Part shown: positions 31,500 to 34,831 of the stretch, piece by piece
Layout of the letters: the number at the start of each line of letters is the position of its first letter
How positions within the stretch are numbered: the stretch's first letter is position 1
Source of the DNA: DATAXV01 sp036272915
GTDB taxonomy: Bacteria; Chloroflexota; Dormibacteria; Dormibacterales; Dormibacteraceae
Assembly (NCBI GenBank): GCA_036272915.1
Contig: DATAXV010000084.1
Coordinates: 1 to 34,831, forward strand
DNA length: 34,831 bases
Direction: 5' to 3'
Notes under the pieces: model-generated
Seen by the model: only the letters and a program-made list of their open reading frames with translations
Databases searched by the model: none
What the model was told of the DNA's origin: nothing
Program-made: the position numbers and the translations under genes

Positions 31500-33239
31500 G
31501 TGGGCGGCATCGAGGCTGGCCTCGAGCGCCTGCGCCGCGAGGACGCCCTCGGCCAGCTGCTCGAGGGCAGGGGGGCGATGGCGGAGCTGGCCGAGGAGGC
31601 CGGCGACCGCAAGCTGGCCTGGGCCACCCAGATGGCCTGGGTCCTCGACCACCCGGAGGCGCTGGGCGCGGTCGAGGAGACCGCGAACCAGCTCCGCGCC
31701 GGCGGCGTCCGCCACCTGATCTGGGCGGGCATGGGCGGCTCGGTGCAGGTGGTGCGGGTGCTCTGCCGGCTGGGCGTCTTCGACGGGGCGGGCATCGCCG
31801 TCCATCCCCTCGACAGCACCGACCCGGCGGCCCTGAACCGGATCCTCGACGAGATCTCGAAGGGCCGCCCACTGCCCGAGGCGCTGGCGGAGACGTTCAT
31901 GGTCGCGGTCAGCATGGGCATGACCTCGGAGGAGCCGATCACCCACCTCGAGTGGTTCGAGGGGCTGCTCGAGGAGCACGGGGTGGAGGGGACCCGGGTC
32001 ATGGTCATGACCCTGCCCGGCTCCTACCTCGACGACTTCGCCCGGAAGCGGGGCGCCCGCCGCCTTCCGATCCAGCTCGACGGCGAGAGCCACACGGCGG
32101 GCCGGATGAGCGCCCCCTCGACCCAGGTCTTCCTCCTCCCGGCGGCGCTGGCTCTGGGTGGAAAGGGTCTGCGCGAGGTGGTGGAGCGCTGCCAGTCGGC
32201 CTACCGGATACGCCCCGGCCTCGCCCGCGAGGAGCGCGACCGGCTGGTGTCGGAGGACCCCTTCATCCGCCTCTCGGCCTGGCTCCACGCCCAGATCGGC
32301 GAGGGGCGCAACGCCATCCTGCTCGACCTGGCGGGAGCCGACCGGGGCTTCGGACCCTGGGTGGAGCAGGTCGTCGAGGAGAGCCTGGGCAAGGGCGGGC
32401 GCGGCCTCCTCGTCTTCCTCGACCAGGACCTCCGGGCGGCGCACGGCCTCCCCGACCGGGTCTCGGTGGTCAGGGTCGGCGAGGGCTCCGGCGCGACGCT
32501 TCCGGACCGTCCCCACCACGACCTTCCGCTCGGGACCGGCGACGGCACCGCCGGGCGGCTGGAGGAGGCCGCTCGCTTCTTCGCCGGCTGGGATCTGGCG
32601 GTGGCCATGCTCGGCTACCTGGAGGGGATCACCTTCGCCGGGCAGCCGGCGGTCGAGGGGTACAAGAGGTACGCGCGCGAGCTTCGCGACCGGGACGGCG
32701 ACCTGCCCTACCCGGAGCGGGGCCTGGTCTCCTCGCCCGACGGTGAGATCGCGCTCTGGCTGGAGCCGCTCGCCGACGCCGGCATCGCCGCCCCGGCGGA
32801 CGCCTCCGACCCCGCCGCCGCACTGGCCGCGCTTCTACGGGCCATGGTCGCCCAGGGCCGGCTCGGCTACCTCGACGTCACCCTCAACGGCGAGCCGGCA
32901 GGCGAGCTCTGGGACGCCGTCGGAGAGGGCGCCAGGGAGCTCGCCGCGGCCCTGCACCGGCCGCTCAAGGTGCGGTCGGGCCCGGCCGACTACCACTCGA
33001 CCGAGCAGAGCGAGACCGATGGGCCACCCGAGCTTCTCTCGATCCGGATCCTCGTCCGCGAGCCGGAGGCGGTCCGCGCCGGTGCCTACTCGGCGCGGTT
33101 CCTGCACGCGCAGGCCCTGGGCACGGTGGCGGCGATGCGCGACGCCCACCGGCCGGTGGTGCTGCTCCAGATCCGGGGCACGGCCCAGGCTCCCCAGGTG
33201 CGAGGGCTGCTCGCCGAGGCGGCGCGGCAGACCCTCTGA
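31500..33239 (+). CDS. Phosphoglucose-isomerase-like SIS-domain protein, divergent
   Basis: A 579-residue protein with two sugar-isomerase (SIS) domains, resembling the isomerase half of bifunctional transaldolase/glucose-6-phosphate isomerases. The first domain shows LIWAGMGGSVQ (73-83) and VHPLDSTDPA (101-110). Where phosphoglucose isomerases have a Ser/Thr-rich SKSGTT-type phosphate loop, this protein has VSMGMTSEEP (137-146). The second domain carries a Glu/Lys-rich EGYKRYARE stretch and the C-terminal YHSTEQSETDG (near 498-508) in place of the usual HSTGQLHKGG. GTG 31500 follows the dehydrogenase stop by one base. It is the last gene of the LacI-linked operon. It may isomerise a different sugar phosphate, or be non-catalytic. 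Confidence 0.75.
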   Translation: MGGIEAGLERLRREDALGQLLEGRGAMAELAEEAGDRKLAWATQMAWVLDHPEALGAVEETANQLRAGGVRHLIWAGMGGSVQVVRVLCRLGVFDGAGIAVHPLDSTDPAALNRILDEISKGRPLPEALAETFMVAVSMGMTSEEPITHLEWFEGLLEEHGVEGTRVMVMTLPGSYLDDFARKRGARRLPIQLDGESHTAGRMSAPSTQVFLLPAALALGGKGLREVVERCQSAYRIRPGLAREERDRLVSEDPFIRLSAWLHAQIGEGRNAILLDLAGADRGFGPWVEQVVEESLGKGGRGLLVFLDQDLRAAHGLPDRVSVVRVGEGSGATLPDRPHHDLPLGTGDGTAGRLEEAARFFAGWDLAVAMLGYLEGITFAGQPAVEGYKRYARELRDRDGDLPYPERGLVSSPDGEIALWLEPLADAGIAAPADASDPAAALAALLRAMVAQGRLGYLDVTLNGEPAGELWDAVGEGARELAAALHRPLKVRSGPADYHSTEQSETDGPPELLSIRILVREPEAVRAGAYSARFLHAQALGTVAAMRDAHRPVVLLQIRGTAQAPQVRGLLAEAARQTL

Positions 33240-33389
33240 TCGGGCGGCGCGCGGCCGTCTCATACTGGCCGCGTGCGTGCGCGGACCCAGGTGCGGTTCC
33301 CGCCGGGGCGGCACCGGCGTACGTGCCCGTGGACGGGTCGCACCCGACCAGCGGGCGGCGCGCCGCCCGAATTGGAGATGGCCGCACCA

Positions 33390-33596
33390 ATGCAGATCAG
33401 CGCACGGAACCAGCTTCGGGGTGTCGTCAAGGAGGTCAAGAGCGGCGCCGTCATGGCCGAGGTCGTGGTCGAGATCACCGGTGTTCAGACGGTGGTGTCC
33501 GCGATCACCGACGCGTCCCGCGACGGCATGGGCATCCGCGAGGGCGACGAGGTCACGGTCGTCATCAAGTCGACAGACGTGATGATCGGCAAATAG
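33390..33596 (+). CDS. Molybdate-binding Mop/TOBE-domain protein (molbindin)
   Basis: A 68-residue protein consisting of one Mop domain, the small oligomeric barrel that binds molybdate or tungstate in the cytoplasm. ISARNQLRGVVKEVKSGAVM at the N terminus and REGDEVTVVIKSTDVMIGK at the C terminus are the classic ends of the domain. ATG 33390 gives the standard length; an ATG at 33378 would add four residues, and a GTG at 33273 an Arg/Pro-rich extension that is probably leader. No molybdate transporter or cofactor gene is nearby. The gene ends at a strong hairpin. Confidence 0.9.
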   Translation: MQISARNQLRGVVKEVKSGAVMAEVVVEITGVQTVVSAITDASRDGMGIREGDEVTVVIKSTDVMIGK

Positions 33597-33599
33597 GGA

Positions 33600-33630
33600 G
33601 CCGGTCCTCCCGGTGCGCGGGAGGACCGGC
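33600..33630. terminator. Perfect hairpin between convergent genes
   Basis: A 13-bp perfect stem (GCCGGTCCTCCCG / CGGGAGGACCGGC) with a GTGCG loop begins three bases after the molbindin stop. On the other strand it lies 22 bases past the end of the dehydrogenase gene. There is no T-tract. The symmetry suits bidirectional termination. Confidence 0.75.
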
Positions 33631-33651
33631 CCTCGAGACTCGGCCCAGGCC

Positions 33652-34602
33652 TCAGTAGCCGGCCGCCTTGTCGACCACGTTGCGGAGCTCCTCGCCGTCG
33701 CAGAAGCGGCGCAGGTTGTCGGCGAAGATGTCGATGGCGCGCTGGCGGGTCGCCTTCGTCGTGGCCCCGTTGTGCGGGGTGACGATGGTGTGGGGCGCGG
33801 TCCAGAAGGGGCTGCCCTCGGGCAGCGGCTCCTGGCCGTGGACGTCGAGCCCGGCGCCCGCGATCCAGCCCTCGCGCAGCGCCCGGAGGAGGGCCTCGTC
33901 GTCGACGATGCCGCCGCGGGAGAAGGTCACCAGGAAGGCGCTCTCCTTCATCACCCGGAGCTCGGCATCGCCGAGCATGCCCAGCGTCTCTGGCGTCCGC
34001 GGCGCCGTGATCACGACCACGTCGCACTCGCGGAGGAAGTCGTGCAGCCGCTCCCGGGTGTAGAGCTCGTCGACGCCGGGGACGGGCTCCTGGCTGCGCC
34101 GCATGCCCAGCACCCGCATGTGGAAGGCCTTGGCCTTGATGGCGAGGTCGGCCCCCGAATAGCCGAGGCCGATGATGCCGCAGGTCTGCCCGGCCAGCTC
34201 GCCGTGGGTGAAGGGTGCCCAGCGCCGCTCGTCCTGGGCCCGGATCCAGCGGACCGCGTCGCGGTTCAGCATCAGCATCAGGAGCATCGCGTGCTCCGCC
34301 AGGGGCACGGCGCCGTTGCTCTTGGAGCAGGTCATGACCACCTCGCTGGCGACCAGCTCGGGGAAGAGCGAGTGATCGACCCCGGCCGACCAGGTGTGGA
34401 CCCACCGCAGGTGCCGTGCCCGGGCCAGCTCGGCGGGGCCGACGTGCCCGGCGACGATGTCCGCCTCCTCGATCCTGTCGCCGATCTCCTGCCTGGCCAC
34501 CCGCTCACAGCGGGCTGCGGGCGCGGCCCGGCGGATCTCCTCCAACTGTTCGTCCGACACGGGACCCTCGACCAGAACGACGGGCGCGGCCGTTGCGGGC
34601 AT
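33652..34602 (-). CDS. D-isomer-specific 2-hydroxyacid dehydrogenase family protein
   Basis: A 316-residue NAD(P)-dependent dehydrogenase reducing 2-keto acids to D-2-hydroxy acids, or the reverse. The catalytic domain ends with AEHAMLLMLMLNRD. The cofactor motif is IIGLGYSG (143-150); R229 in FSRGGIVDD, E258 in DVHGQEPLP and H277 in TPHNGA form the catalytic triad. The R168/R169 pair after strand two (LGMRRS) favours NADP. ATG 34602 has an AAGGAGGA ribosome site. Length is normal. Together with the sugar genes it could serve glyoxylate or hydroxypyruvate reduction; this is inferred. Confidence 0.93.
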   Translation of the reverse strand: MPATAAPVVLVEGPVSDEQLEEIRRAAPAARCERVARQEIGDRIEEADIVAGHVGPAELARARHLRWVHTWSAGVDHSLFPELVASEVVMTCSKSNGAVPLAEHAMLLMLMLNRDAVRWIRAQDERRWAPFTHGELAGQTCGIIGLGYSGADLAIKAKAFHMRVLGMRRSQEPVPGVDELYTRERLHDFLRECDVVVITAPRTPETLGMLGDAELRVMKESAFLVTFSRGGIVDDEALLRALREGWIAGAGLDVHGQEPLPEGSPFWTAPHTIVTPHNGATTKATRQRAIDIFADNLRRFCDGEELRNVVDKAAGY

Positions 34603-34720
34603 CGCAATCCTCCTTGGACCTATTCGCCGGCTGGGTCTGCGGGCCGCCTTCGCACCGTCTTCGGATGCTCCGCTTGAGGGCCCTGATGCCAGCGTAGTGG
34701 ATCGGACCGGCGGGCTTCCC

Positions 34721-34740
34721 GAGGCCCTCGCGAGGGCCTC
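34721..34740. repeat. Perfect 20-bp palindrome upstream of the dehydrogenase gene
   Basis: GAGGCCCTCGCGAGGGCCTC is a perfect inverted repeat (8-bp stem, CGCG loop) followed by TTTC on the plus strand. A similar CCTCGCGGAGGG string lies about 10 bases to the right. It is about 120 bases upstream of the minus-strand dehydrogenase gene. It could be a terminator for plus-strand transcription, an attenuator in the dehydrogenase leader, or a protein-binding site. No gene was found between 34603 and the right edge. Confidence 0.4.
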
Positions 34741-34831
34741 TTTCAGAACCTCGCGGAGGGCCGAATCGGAGGGGAGAAGATCTGTAGACTGCGCGGGCCG
34801 TTCGGTGCGAATTCAGGAACACGCACCGATT

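Overview
The window is high-GC (about 70% by eye), densely coded bacterial DNA with strong G/C third-position bias. ATG and GTG starts are mixed, and many Shine-Dalgarno (SD) sites are of the GGAGG type. A probable F420-dependent luciferase-like oxidoreductase, actinobacterial-style proline/threonine-rich exported proteins and a Cys-rich C-terminal module point to a soil-type Actinobacteria, Chloroflexota or Dormibacterota lineage. No rRNA, tRNA, CRISPR array or intact transposon was recognised, so the taxonomic placement is inference.

Left end (1-5.4 kb): a tight four-gene minus-strand operon. In transcription order it holds a GH38 alpha-mannosidase, an aldo/keto reductase of the L-fucose dehydrogenase type, an amidohydrolase of the L-fuconolactonase type and a RhaM-type sugar mutarotase. 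It looks like a glycan-trimming and deoxy-sugar oxidation cassette. From 5.9 to 9.9 kb on the plus strand lies a VWA / PP2C phosphatase / kinase-like triad, related in logic to TerY-P and E. coli YegL-YegK-YegI. Its kinase carries a proline-rich linker, one membrane helix and an exported C-terminal domain; this is the most interesting system in the window.

Middle (9.9-19.4 kb): proline iminopeptidase and a VOC protein (minus); a membrane or exported P/T-rich protein with a Cys-rich tail; a RraB-like protein; adenine deaminase; a 63-residue orphan protein behind an A-rich leader; a VOC / ArsR / SRPBCC operon with a clear promoter, an operator-like palindrome and an apparent CTG start for the ArsR gene; cytidine deaminase; and a convergent ABC ATPase/permease pair.

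The 19.4-22.8 kb stretch is less ordered. It has about 730 bp without a gene, two small overlapping minus-strand ORFs, an exported beta-propeller protein ending in a hairpin, and two gene remnants (an unidentified minus-strand gene and a TetR regulator) that each look broken by a one-base deletion.

Right end (22.8-34.8 kb): a luciferase-like oxidoreductase, a Gfo/Idh/MocA oxidoreductase with an SDR, about 760 bp without a convincing gene, a quinone-oxidoreductase-like MDR protein, and then a LacI-regulated divergent sugar locus. One arm is LacI plus a sugar phosphate isomerase/epimerase. The other is a second isomerase/epimerase, a Gfo/Idh/MocA dehydrogenase and a divergent phosphoglucose-isomerase-like SIS protein. 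TTCGA-containing repeats lie in the divergent promoter region. A molybdate-binding Mop protein and a D-2-hydroxyacid dehydrogenase converge on a perfect 13-bp hairpin. With the left operon, the window reads as a saprophyte's oxidative sugar-catabolism region interrupted by signalling and housekeeping genes.
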